This document shows, piece by piece, positions 1 through 6,244 of a DNA stretch of 8,151 nucleotides. This stretch comes from Bacteroidota bacterium. GTDB lineage: Bacteria > Bacteroidota > Bacteroidia > Bacteroidales > UBA1556. Numbering within the stretch: position 1 is the stretch's first letter; every line of letters starts with the position of its first letter. The notes under the pieces were generated by a model. It searched no databases. It was not told where the DNA came from and saw only the letters and a list, made by a program, of their open reading frames with translations. Both the position numbers and the translations under genes were made by a program. The stretch spans positions 1-8,151 of the forward strand of contig QMPB01000169.1 of assembly GCA_003648395.1 (NCBI GenBank), written 5' to 3'.

Positions 1-1183
1 TTGTAAGAATATCGCTATGAAGTAGCGTTTTGTCTTGCATTATTTTAGTGGCTGTTTCTACTCCCTCTGGGTCGGAGAATACATACTGCCAATATGGAAT
101 GCGTGATGTAGTTTTTAAAGTTGCTTTTAGTAAATGAACACTTGCTGTAATTGGTAAAATAGCAATTATCAATTGAGAAAATGCTGATTTCCATGTTTCT
201 TTGGCAAAAGTTTTTTTCAAGTATGCAAACAGAAAATAAAATATTGATGGTAGAATAAAGAAAAGCGATACTGCTTTAATTGTCCCTTTTAATCCTCCGC
301 TAATATTCAAACTATGGTTTACCCAATTTGGCAATGCCATTACATAGGCTTTACTTACAGACCATTCTGACAGAATTTCATATACCACAAAAGCACTAAC
401 AATCATAAAGATTGCTATTTCTGCCCATTTAAAATCTATTTTCGTAAATAAATCTTCAGCGATACCACGTTTTTGAATAGCAATATTGTCTTTCGAGCAA
501 GAATTAAAACATTGTCCACAGAGTATGCAATCTCTATTATCCTTTAGCTTTGGAGGGAAAAGCTCTGAAGTACAAGAACGTGCAACAATATTATAATGTG
601 ATTTGCTACTAATACAATCTTTGGTTTTGCAGCTTTTGCATACATTTTCATCTTTCACACGCAATTTACTTGATGAAAGAAGAGAATAAAGACCAATAAT
701 ATGCCCAATGGGACAAACGTGAGTACAGAAAGTCCGTTTCTCCCAGATTAGTCCAACAATAACAGCTGAGGCAAACAAAATAAGCATATAAATAGCCATA
801 TATTGTGGAATGCGATGAATGGCAAGAGTATGAATTCCAAGTACTAATATCATTGCATAGAAAAGAGTACTTATCCAACCAGATTTTAGGAATTTGCCAG
901 GCTTATTTTTTAATCCCATTCTACCAAAGAAAGAAGTTACTAGCTCCATTGGGCATATTGTACACCAATATCTACCAAAAAGTATTGAGCTAACAATAAT
1001 AAATGGCCACCAATACGACCAAACAATAAGATTGGGAAGATTTGTATTACGAAGTACTTTGGCAAAATCTGGGTCGTTGGTTGTAATGCCTATACCACCA
1101 TAGATTAATAGAATAAAAACTATGAGGGTAATGAATTGGGAAGCTAAGATAAAATACTTGCTTTTAAAAACTTTGTTAATCAT
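1..1183 (-). CDS. Membrane polyferredoxin (NapH/NosR-C/YccM-like 4Fe-4S protein), 3' end outside window
   Basis: The minus-strand frame is open from an ATG at 1183 through 394 codons to the window edge, so the C-terminus is missing. Several hydrophobic segments are visible (about residues 11-30, 52-70, 105-122, 128-146, 255-272, 303-322, 336-352). Two membrane-face cysteine motifs, C74-x2-C77-P and C153-x3-C157-P, resemble the CxxxCP pairs of NapH and YccM-type proteins. The soluble domain between them and the later helices carries a canonical ferredoxin cluster C219-x2-C222-x2-C225-x3-C229 and an irregular set C182-x2-C185-x4-C190, with C204 as a possible fourth ligand. The family passes electrons across or along the inner membrane; the partner here is unknown. 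It lies 74 nt downstream of the PH-like gene. A weak -7-like TACTTTTA on the minus strand (about 1236-1243) precedes it without a well-spaced -33 box, so it may be read from the aroB side or on its own. The family call is firm; a specific role is not. Confidence 0.88.
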   Translation of the reverse strand, partial: MINKVFKSKYFILASQFITLIVFILLIYGGIGITTNDPDFAKVLRNTNLPNLIVWSYWWPFIIVSSILFGRYWCTICPMELVTSFFGRMGLKNKPGKFLKSGWISTLFYAMILVLGIHTLAIHRIPQYMAIYMLILFASAVIVGLIWEKRTFCTHVCPIGHIIGLYSLLSSSKLRVKDENVCKSCKTKDCISSKSHYNIVARSCTSELFPPKLKDNRDCILCGQCFNSCSKDNIAIQKRGIAEDLFTKIDFKWAEIAIFMIVSAFVVYEILSEWSVSKAYVMALPNWVNHSLNISGGLKGTIKAVSLFFILPSIFYFLFAYLKKTFAKETWKSAFSQLIIAILPITASVHLLKATLKTTSRIPYWQYVFSDPEGVETATKIMQDKTLLHSDILT

Positions 1184-1257
1184 TGAGGTTGGGATTTAAT
1201 AATGATATTCAATTTGTTAGTAAACTTAAGTGATGTAAAAGTACAAATAAACTTCAA

Positions 1258-1650
1258 TTATACTACCGCAAGACTTTGCTTTTGTTTTTTAATTTCCTCT
1301 ATAAGTCTAAGATAATCATCAGAGTTAGCTCTCATTTTATTAATGGTTATTTTTTTATCCATTGTTCTAATAACTAATTCTCGTCCAGCTTCTTCCATTT
1401 TAATTAGATCAATTATTTTTAAGTTTTTACCAAATGGACCTTTTTTAGAAATAATACCATTCTCAATCTCCACATAGTTATATGCAAACTCAACAAAAGC
1501 CATAACAAAATAGATAATTCCAAATACTATGAAAAAATAATTTATGGATTTTGTTTCACCATAAAAAACATTCAAAGCCCCTACCAAAAACCAAGCTATG
1601 CCCATAAACAGTTTACTATATTTACTTAATTTTGTGTACCTTACTATCAT
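1258..1650 (-). CDS. Small two-helix membrane protein with PH-like C-terminal domain, function unknown
   Basis: This 130-residue protein has two likely membrane helices (about residues 14-31 and 35-56) separated by a short polar turn. A soluble domain of about 65 residues follows (58-123). Its order of short strands (YVEIENGIISKKG, then a KIIDLIKMEE segment, then ELVIRTMDKKITINK) ending in one amphipathic helix (SDDYLRLIEEIKKQK) resembles small bacterial PH-like domains of membrane proteins. There are no catalytic motifs. It starts 14 nt after the aroB stop, so it is probably co-transcribed with aroB, but nothing links it to the shikimate pathway. The domain call rests on pattern reading, not on a profile search. 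Confidence 0.8.
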   Translation of the reverse strand: MIVRYTKLSKYSKLFMGIAWFLVGALNVFYGETKSINYFFIVFGIIYFVMAFVEFAYNYVEIENGIISKKGPFGKNLKIIDLIKMEEAGRELVIRTMDKKITINKMRANSDDYLRLIEEIKKQKQSLAVV

Positions 1651-1664
1651 AATATCATTTTTAT

Positions 1665-2738
1665 TTACAATTCAGAATAATATTTCAATGCTTCAAGAAT
1701 GAGCCCCTCATCGATATTTTGATTAATATGAGCTTTACCAATTTCTGAAATAAGTACAAAACTAATATTAGAATCTGTATTCTTTTTATCTTTTCTCATA
1801 AAATCGATAAGTTGCGGAAAATCTTTCTCTTCAATTGAAAAAATACGAAAATTATCGAGAATATATTGTTGTATTTCTTCTCTTAGAGAATTATTAAAAT
1901 TCAAAATTTTTGAAGAAATATACATTTCTACTATCATTCCCAATGCAATAGCTTCACCATGATATAATTGTCGATTGTGAGGATTCATTGAGAAGGATTC
2001 AAAGGCATGCCCAACAGTATGCCCAAAGTTTAGGATTTTTCTAATGCCTTTTTCCTTAGGGTCTTGTGTTACAATATCATTTTTAATTTTGGCGCATTCT
2101 GTTACTATCATTTCATAATCAGTAATCTCATCAAGCTCTTGATTTTTCAGTATTTCCCATAATTTTTCATCGGCAATGAGAGCATATTTTAGAATTTCAC
2201 CAAAGGCAGAATTTTTATCTCTCTCTGGCAGGCTACTAATAAAATCTATACTAATAAAAATAGCTTCTGGATGGGCAAAAGTTCCAATTTGATTTTTTGC
2301 ATGACCAAGGTTAACTGCCGTTTTACTTCCAATAGCAGCATCAGTTTGAGCAAGCAAAGTAGTAGGAACATTAATAAAAGGAATCCCACGTTTAAAAGTT
2401 GAAGCTACAAAACCTCCCAAATCGGAAACCAATCCTCCACCAAGATTAATAATTAATGTTTTACGATTGGCATTATTCTCCAAAAGGGCTTCCCAAAGCC
2501 CGTTGGCAATTATTAGGTTTTTATTCTCCTCACCTGCATCAATTTCAAGGATTTCAGCATTTTGAAGCAGACTAACATTAGAAAGCAGTTTAGGAATACA
2601 AGTAGTATGAGTATTCTCATCTACAAGGATATAGTATTTTGAGTAATGGTCTTTCTTATTCTCTAAAAAATCATTTAAATACTTCAGACTGTCATCAATA
2701 AATATATCGTAATCGGGATTCTGTAAGACTTCTTTCAT
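1665..2738 (-). CDS. aroB: 3-dehydroquinate synthase
   Basis: AroB is a cytoplasmic NAD- and divalent-metal-dependent enzyme that turns DAHP into 3-dehydroquinate, the second step of the shikimate pathway. At 357 residues it has the usual length. The glycine-rich NAD-binding stretch GGGLVSDLGGF (100-110) is followed by the PTTLLAQTDAAIGSK segment (125-139). The expected metal ligands are present: E181 in GEILKYALI, H240 in NFGHTVGHAFE and H260 in HGEAIALGM. The gene begins ATGAAAGAAG, and this ATGAAA is also the last six bases of a 104-nt hairpin repeat (2733-2836), so its leader is formed by that element. It appears to head a three-gene run with the PH-like gene and the polyferredoxin. No other shikimate gene is in the window. 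Confidence 0.97.
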   Translation of the reverse strand: MKEVLQNPDYDIFIDDSLKYLNDFLENKKDHYSKYYILVDENTHTTCIPKLLSNVSLLQNAEILEIDAGEENKNLIIANGLWEALLENNANRKTLIINLGGGLVSDLGGFVASTFKRGIPFINVPTTLLAQTDAAIGSKTAVNLGHAKNQIGTFAHPEAIFISIDFISSLPERDKNSAFGEILKYALIADEKLWEILKNQELDEITDYEMIVTECAKIKNDIVTQDPKEKGIRKILNFGHTVGHAFESFSMNPHNRQLYHGEAIALGMIVEMYISSKILNFNNSLREEIQQYILDNFRIFSIEEKDFPQLIDFMRKDKKNTDSNISFVLISEIGKAHINQNIDEGLILEALKYYSEL

Positions 2739-2836
2739 ATGTCTAATTTTGTTAATATACTGATACGTAACATTATATAATATAAATAATCATTCTCTTA
2801 TGTGTTAAATAATTATTTTAATTATGAGTGTTTCAT
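2733..2836 (-). repeat. 104-nt hairpin leader repeat, copy upstream of aroB
   Basis: Read on the minus strand, this begins ATGAAACACTC at 2836 and ends with ATGAAA at 2738-2733, which is the aroB start. By hand alignment it matches the 7945-8048 copy without gaps at 87 of 104 positions. The first five codons are ATG AAA CAC TCA TAA (MKHS-stop). An in-frame ATG at 2848 would lengthen this to MKNSMKHS. The stem is retained: the ATGAT/ATCAT pairing of the other copies has become ATAAT/ATTAT, a G-C to A-T exchange on both sides, while the outer stem is weaker (two mismatches). The linker after the hairpin is AT-rich and about 30 nt long. Function is unknown; its place as the leader of aroB suggests a cis-acting RNA or DNA element. 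Confidence 0.85.
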
Positions 2837-2882
2837 AGAATTTTTCATAATAATTATGTTCACGAATTTAATATAAATAATG

Positions 2883-2899
2883 AGCCGTATTAAGCCGTA
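2883..2899. repeat. Short direct repeat AGCCGTA, ten-base spacing
   Basis: AGCCGTA occurs at 2883-2889 and again at 2893-2899, one helical turn apart, in the 88-nt gap between the lipoprotein stop and the aroB hairpin repeat. Same-face spacing is typical of tandem protein-binding sites, but a repeat this short can arise by chance. Nothing else is visible in 2837-2924 apart from the extra ATG at 2848. Confidence 0.3.
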
Positions 2900-2924
2900 A
2901 TAGAAAATAGCAGCTCTAAAATCC

Positions 2925-3359
2925 TTAATGAATAGTTAAATCTAACTCCTTATTAGCCTCTTTCCAACATAAAGAATCACATTTCTGTATACTCTTCTTA
3001 TCCATTTTTACTCCATCTATAGTATACAGTATTTTATCTTCTAGTTTGTAAATAGCTCTAACTGAATAATATTCAGGAATTGGCATATTGTAAGTTACTG
3101 TAGAATTCAAAGCAGTATCGTATACAATTATATTATTCTCATCAAACCCTCCTTTGTAGATTTCAAAAGCAACAGAATGAATATTTTTACTTATTGTAAA
3201 CTTCATTTTCAATTCTGCTTCAAATGGTTCTACTGTATTACAATCGTAATAATTATATGTATCGCAATCTTCGTCGCTAACTGTTTGCTCACAGCCCGAA
3301 AGAAATAGAACTACGACCATTGGTAATAAACCAATTAGAAATAATATTTTTGACCTCAT
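2925..3359 (-). CDS. Small predicted lipoprotein, function unknown
   Basis: With the ATG at 3359 the protein has 144 residues. This start overlaps the preceding stop as ATGA, the same arrangement as the next junction upstream, so I prefer it to the ATG two codons earlier at 3365. A basic MRSK start, a hydrophobic stretch and the lipobox LSGC (Cys 23) mark it as a lipoprotein. The residues after the cysteine, EQTVSDEDCD, are acidic, as in surface-export signals of some Bacteroidota lipoproteins. Four further cysteines fall in two close pairs (Cys 32 and 40; Cys 127 and 131) and could form disulfides. The remaining roughly 90 residues look like a small beta-rich domain that I cannot assign. It is the last gene of the cluster and probably acts at the envelope with the ankyrin/barrel protein. 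Confidence 0.85.
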   Translation of the reverse strand: MRSKILFLIGLLPMVVVLFLSGCEQTVSDEDCDTYNYYDCNTVEPFEAELKMKFTISKNIHSVAFEIYKGGFDENNIIVYDTALNSTVTYNMPIPEYYSVRAIYKLEDKILYTIDGVKMDKKSIQKCDSLCWKEANKELDLTIH

Positions 3360-4768
3360 AACCATAAAGGATAATACTTTTTTGATTTTTGATAAAAAGG
3401 AATATTTACTCCAACGCCAATATTTATTCTGTGGGGAGAAACTTCATAGATATCAAAATTACTATATTGATAAGAAAAATCAATAATTAACATCTGATAT
3501 CTAAATGAAATCCCTAGTTCTGGCACAAATAAGAATGAAGTTGGTTCTTTTTGAGAAACACCATTATAATTCACAAAATGCCATTGAAATTCTGCACCAA
3601 TATATGGTTTAATGGTAAACTCTCCTGCTGGGACATAAAGAAAATTCTTTCTTAAATGAAACCCAACAATATTTCTATGTTCCCAATATTGATAAAATGT
3701 ATTTTCGTTTATCTTCTTTTGAATTGCTTTTTTCGTAAATCTTGTCCCATAAACAAATGAAGCCGACATATTATATCGTACTTCATTAACCCCAAACTTA
3801 AAGAATGAAGTAAAATCTTTTGCATTGAAACTTTCTGAGAATTTAATATGAAAAGAATTAATTAATGGTTTCCAATTTGCAGAATATCCATGATTTTTAA
3901 ATTGAGCTACTAATTTATAGTTTTCTAGACGATATGCCTCTTTTAGTAAATTATCACTTTTCTTCAATTTAAAAACGCCCTTTTGAAAAAAATCCATTAA
4001 CTTTTCAGTAGCGTAATTATTTTCATTCTTAATAGCTGTTTCAAGAAAATCATTCCAGTCGTCATCTTCCGTATTTGCTTGTATTAATTTTTTAAAATAA
4101 AAATTAAAAAGCACACTATCATCATTCTGAATTGCGATAGACATTGGAGAATATCCTTCACTATTTTTTATTTTTATTAGGTTACCTGAGTTTATTAATA
4201 GTTGTGTTAAAGCAGTATCTCCGGTAAAAGAGGCCAATAAAAGTGGTGAAGTCTGATATTTTGCTTTTAATTGAGCATTTGCACCATAAAATAATAGCAT
4301 ATCTACAATATATATATTATCGTAATAAGAAGCATAATGCAGTGCTGTACAGTTGTTCAGATCATGTAAATCAAGCTTCGTTCTTGCATTGTATAGAAGC
4401 AATTGTGCTACATCAAATTTACCCTGCAATGCGGCATTCATCAGTGGTGTAAAACCATCAAAAGTAGCGATATTAGGATTAGCCCCATAATAAAGAAGTG
4501 TTTTAATAACTTCCATATGTGCATTATTTGCAGCATAAAACAATGCTGTTGCTCCATTTGCATCACGATAATTAAGATTAATCCCCTTTAATATAAAACT
4601 ATTAACAGCTTTCACATCACCTCTATCGGCTGCATTTACAAAACTGTAATTTACCTTAGCACTATCACTCTGAGCTGAGCTATAATTACTAATAAACACC
4701 AAATAAATAAGTGGAATCAGCTTTGTAATACTATTAAATATATATTTCTTCCAAAAATCGACTATCAT
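3356..4768 (-). CDS. Secreted ankyrin-repeat protein with C-terminal beta-barrel-like domain
   Basis: This 470-residue protein starts with a basic segment and a hydrophobic core ending near SSAQS (residue 34), which reads as a signal peptide. Residues about 39-230 hold five to six ankyrin repeats. The clearest are 68-101 (GATALFYAANNAHMEVIKTLL, GANPN), 102-135 (GFTPLMNAALQGKFDVAQLLL), 137-168 (CTALHYASYYDNIYIVDMLLF, GANAQ) and 170-202. A charged helical stretch (235-295) follows. From about 300 to 460 the sequence alternates polar and aromatic or aliphatic residues in strand-length blocks (NMSASFVYGTRF, EFTIKPYIGAEFQWHF, ELGISFRYQMLIIDFSYQY, RINIGVGVNIPFY), as in outer-membrane beta-barrels. 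The natural model has the barrel in the outer membrane and the ankyrin stack in the periplasm. Its ATG overlaps the deacetylase stop as ATGA, and its own stop overlaps the lipoprotein start, implying translational coupling. The ankyrin call is firm; the barrel is inferred. Confidence 0.9.
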   Translation of the reverse strand: MIVDFWKKYIFNSITKLIPLIYLVFISNYSSAQSDSAKVNYSFVNAADRGDVKAVNSFILKGINLNYRDANGATALFYAANNAHMEVIKTLLYYGANPNIATFDGFTPLMNAALQGKFDVAQLLLYNARTKLDLHDLNNCTALHYASYYDNIYIVDMLLFYGANAQLKAKYQTSPLLLASFTGDTALTQLLINSGNLIKIKNSEGYSPMSIAIQNDDSVLFNFYFKKLIQANTEDDDWNDFLETAIKNENNYATEKLMDFFQKGVFKLKKSDNLLKEAYRLENYKLVAQFKNHGYSANWKPLINSFHIKFSESFNAKDFTSFFKFGVNEVRYNMSASFVYGTRFTKKAIQKKINENTFYQYWEHRNIVGFHLRKNFLYVPAGEFTIKPYIGAEFQWHFVNYNGVSQKEPTSFLFVPELGISFRYQMLIIDFSYQYSNFDIYEVSPHRINIGVGVNIPFYQKSKKYYPLWL

Positions 4769-5388
4769 GCTAAATGTTCTAAACTTTTAAAGCTATATCC
4801 TAAATTACTAAAATGCTGTAAAGTATTTTCTAAAGCATAGAGCATATTCTTTTCTGCTTTAAGGCTGTCGTGAAAAACAATAATTGAGCCATTCTTTGCA
4901 TTTTTCAAAACATTATTTTTACACTGCTCTTGACTAATTCCTATATCAAAATCACCTGATAAAACTGACCAGAATATAATATTAAACTTCTTTGACAATT
5001 GCTTTAGTTGTATCAATTTTATTTGCCCATGAGGAGGGCGAAATAACTTACTTTCAATGTTTTTTGCAGCTTTCTCAATATTTTCATAATACTCTTTATT
5101 GCTACATTTCCAAGACTTTATATGATTGTATGTATGATTACCAATGGCATGACCAGCATCTTGCACTTCTTGAAATAGATTAGGATGTTTATCAATATTC
5201 TCACCGACCATAAAAAAAGTTGCCTTTGCATTATACTCTTTTAATAATGCAAGAACTTTTGGCGTAACCTCTGGTATTGGTCCGTCATCAAAGCTCAAAA
5301 ATAAGTTTTTCTCAGTGGTTTTAACATTCCAATAAATCAAACTCTTAAAAAGCTTTCTTAATAGATATGGAGACTTTACTGTATACAA
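4765..5388 (-). CDS. NodB/CE4 polysaccharide deacetylase family protein
   Basis: This 207-residue protein is a single carbohydrate esterase 4 domain, whose members remove N- or O-acetyl groups from peptidoglycan or other glycans with a divalent metal. All five family motifs are visible: SFDDGP (32-37, catalytic base D34 and metal ligand D35), HTYNH (85-89, metal ligands H85 and H89), RPPHG (117-121), W140 with the D146/D148 region, and VFHDS (171-175, catalytic H173). There is no signal peptide. The start is TTG at 5388: no ATG or GTG lies before residue 60, and the beginning MYTVKSP resembles the starts I recall for short Bacteroidota homologues. The stop of the preceding gene is TAG at 5394-5392 in the same frame, giving TAG-AAA-TTG. 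The gene ends in an ATGA overlap with the ankyrin gene. The true substrate cannot be read from sequence. Confidence 0.93.
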   Translation of the reverse strand: MYTVKSPYLLRKLFKSLIYWNVKTTEKNLFLSFDDGPIPEVTPKVLALLKEYNAKATFFMVGENIDKHPNLFQEVQDAGHAIGNHTYNHIKSWKCSNKEYYENIEKAAKNIESKLFRPPHGQIKLIQLKQLSKKFNIIFWSVLSGDFDIGISQEQCKNNVLKNAKNGSIIVFHDSLKAEKNMLYALENTLQHFSNLGYSFKSLEHLA

Positions 5389-5391
5389 TTT

Positions 5392-5847
5392 CTATATTAA
5401 TTTTAAAACAGCATCTAAATGTAAATCAAATTCACTTCTTAATTTTGGTATTTTATCAAAAATCTCATTATCAAGTACAGAGCTTAACATAACACCAGGT
5501 ACTGTCTTTATTCTTTTTGCTAACTCAAAAACATAATCATCATCTATTTCCCCATCCATAATAAGTATATAATCAAAAACAATAAAATCTTTTACAAGTC
5601 TTACAGCATTATGCTTATTTGATATTAGGTAATAGTTATGCATATTATCATGGTCAATGTGTATGTACAATGAATAATAAAACTTTTGATTATTAAATGA
5701 AAAAATGAAAGAATCAACCCGTTTAAAATCAAAACCTGACAATTTATTTATAAAGAAATTAAGTTTATAATCCTTTAAGCTACTGCTTATTCCTATGAAA
5801 GAATAGCTAATTTCATCTTCAAAATCTAGCATTAATTTCTTTGACAT
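5392..5847 (-). CDS. IPExxxVDY family protein (divergent), function unknown
   Basis: This is a 151-residue soluble protein. It begins LDFEDEISYSFIGISSSLKDYKL, runs through KLSGFDFKRVD and YYLISNK, and at 85-93 has V-K-D-F-I-V-F-D-Y, which fits the spacing of the I-P-E-x3-V-D-Y signature that names a small Bacteroidota family, with D92 and Y93 kept and the I-P-E part altered. The length and order of segments agree with that family as I remember it. Its members usually sit near fatty-acid synthesis genes and pyruvate kinase; here the neighbour is a deacetylase instead. The biochemical role is unknown. It is first in the minus-strand cluster, with a -7-like box upstream (5891-5898). Confidence 0.85.
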   Translation of the reverse strand: MSKKLMLDFEDEISYSFIGISSSLKDYKLNFFINKLSGFDFKRVDSFIFSFNNQKFYYSLYIHIDHDNMHNYYLISNKHNAVRLVKDFIVFDYILIMDGEIDDDYVFELAKRIKTVPGVMLSSVLDNEIFDKIPKLRSEFDLHLDAVLKLI

Positions 5848-5890
5848 CTTATTAAGATTGACTAGTGAAAATCTTTAATTTTATTAAGCC

Positions 5891-5898
5891 CAAAAGTA
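5891..5898 (-). promoter_or_regulatory. Possible -7 box for the minus-strand envelope cluster
   Basis: On the minus strand this reads TACTTTTG, an exact match to the Bacteroidota -7 consensus TAnnTTTG. It would place a transcript start about 37 nt before the ATG at 5847. No clear TTTG -33 element lies at the usual distance, so this is only suggestive. Confidence 0.4.
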
Positions 5899-5911
5899 GT
5901 ATATTTTTAAT

Positions 5912-5919
5912 TAGTTTTG
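5912..5919 (+). promoter_or_regulatory. Possible -7 box for tatA and the transglycosylase
   Basis: TAGTTTTG fits TAnnTTTG and would give a leader of roughly 17 nt before the tatA ATG at 5943. It lies back to back with the minus-strand box at 5891-5898, as expected for a divergent promoter region. A proper -33 box is not evident. Confidence 0.38.
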
Positions 5920-5942
5920 TTGAGTATTTAAAACAATATATT

Positions 5943-6131
5943 ATGTATAATTCAGTATTATTATTATTTACATTTGGTCCAACGGAGATTATTGTTATTC
6001 TCGTAATTGTGCTTTTGTTATTTGGAGGAAAGAAGATTCCTGAACTTATGAAAGGAGTTGGAAAAGGGATTAACGAATTCAAGAAAGGCACCAAAGAAGA
6101 AGATAAAGAAGATAAAGACAAAAAAGATTAA
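5943..6131 (+). CDS. tatA: Twin-arginine translocase subunit TatA/E
   Basis: TatA forms the pore-like oligomer of the Tat system, which exports folded proteins across the inner membrane. From the ATG at 5943 the protein has 62 residues. A short N-terminus leads to the FGPTEII start of the single membrane helix (about 11-27), then the hinge [10 protein letters not shown], the amphipathic helix [14 protein letters not shown], and a highly charged tail rich in K, E and D. All of these are hallmarks of TatA/E, with Gly-Pro in the place where TatA often has Gly-x-x-E. The frame is open back to a GTG at 5865, but those 26 residues do not resemble a TatA N-terminus and would overlap the probable promoter. 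The stop is 9 nt before a hairpin repeat that leads into the transglycosylase gene, so the two genes probably share a transcript. Confidence 0.93.
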   Translation: MYNSVLLLFTFGPTEIIVILVIVLLLFGGKKIPELMKGVGKGINEFKKGTKEEDKEDKDKKD

Positions 6132-6140
6132 TTATAAAAT

Positions 6141-6244
6141 ATGAAACACCCATGATTAAAATAATTATTAAACACACAATGGAATGATTATTTTCATCAT
6201 AAGGTGTTCCGTATCACTAAGTTGATAAAATTAAATATATGAAA
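6141..6244 (+). repeat. 104-nt hairpin leader repeat, copy upstream of the lytic transglycosylase
   Basis: It begins ATGAAACACCC at 6141, nine bases after the tatA stop, and ends with the ATGAAA (6239-6244) that starts the transglycosylase. It is identical to the 7945-8048 copy at 95 of 104 positions without gaps. The mini-ORF is ATG AAA CAC CCA TGA (MKHP-stop). The hairpin has 5' segments 6143-6150, 6152-6156 and 6158-6165 pairing with 6203-6210, 6196-6200 and 6187-6194. That gives about 20 base pairs in three blocks around a 21-nt loop (6166-6186), interrupted by one 1x2 internal loop and single mismatches. No U-run follows, so it is not an ordinary terminator. The stem lies about 28 nt upstream of the gene start. 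It may be an RNA regulatory or processing element or a mobile repeat. Confidence 0.88.

Noticed and set aside
666..1103. Open frames on both strands across 666-1103
   Set aside because: They overlap the polyferredoxin frame, which is open from 1183 to the window edge and carries clear cysteine motifs; the alternatives resemble nothing.
4243..4591. Two plus-strand frames of 62-69 codons
   Set aside because: They lie inside the ankyrin coding region on the opposite strand and are cysteine- and histidine-rich nonsense, as expected for a shadow of ankyrin codons.
4992..5183. Plus-strand frame of 63 codons
   Set aside because: It is the antisense of the deacetylase catalytic region and has no start context or family resemblance.
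5865..5942. Upstream GTG start for tatA, adding 26 residues
   Set aside because: TatA proteins begin a few residues before the membrane helix; the extension is not TatA-like and would cover the likely -7 box.
5852..6121. Minus-strand frame of 89 codons opposite tatA
   Set aside because: It is the complement of tatA and the divergent promoter region; its serine- and proline-rich start mirrors the TatA charged tail.
6203..6210. Rho-independent terminator after tatA
   Set aside because: The stem is long but AT-rich and no U-run follows, and the element leads directly into the next gene's start.
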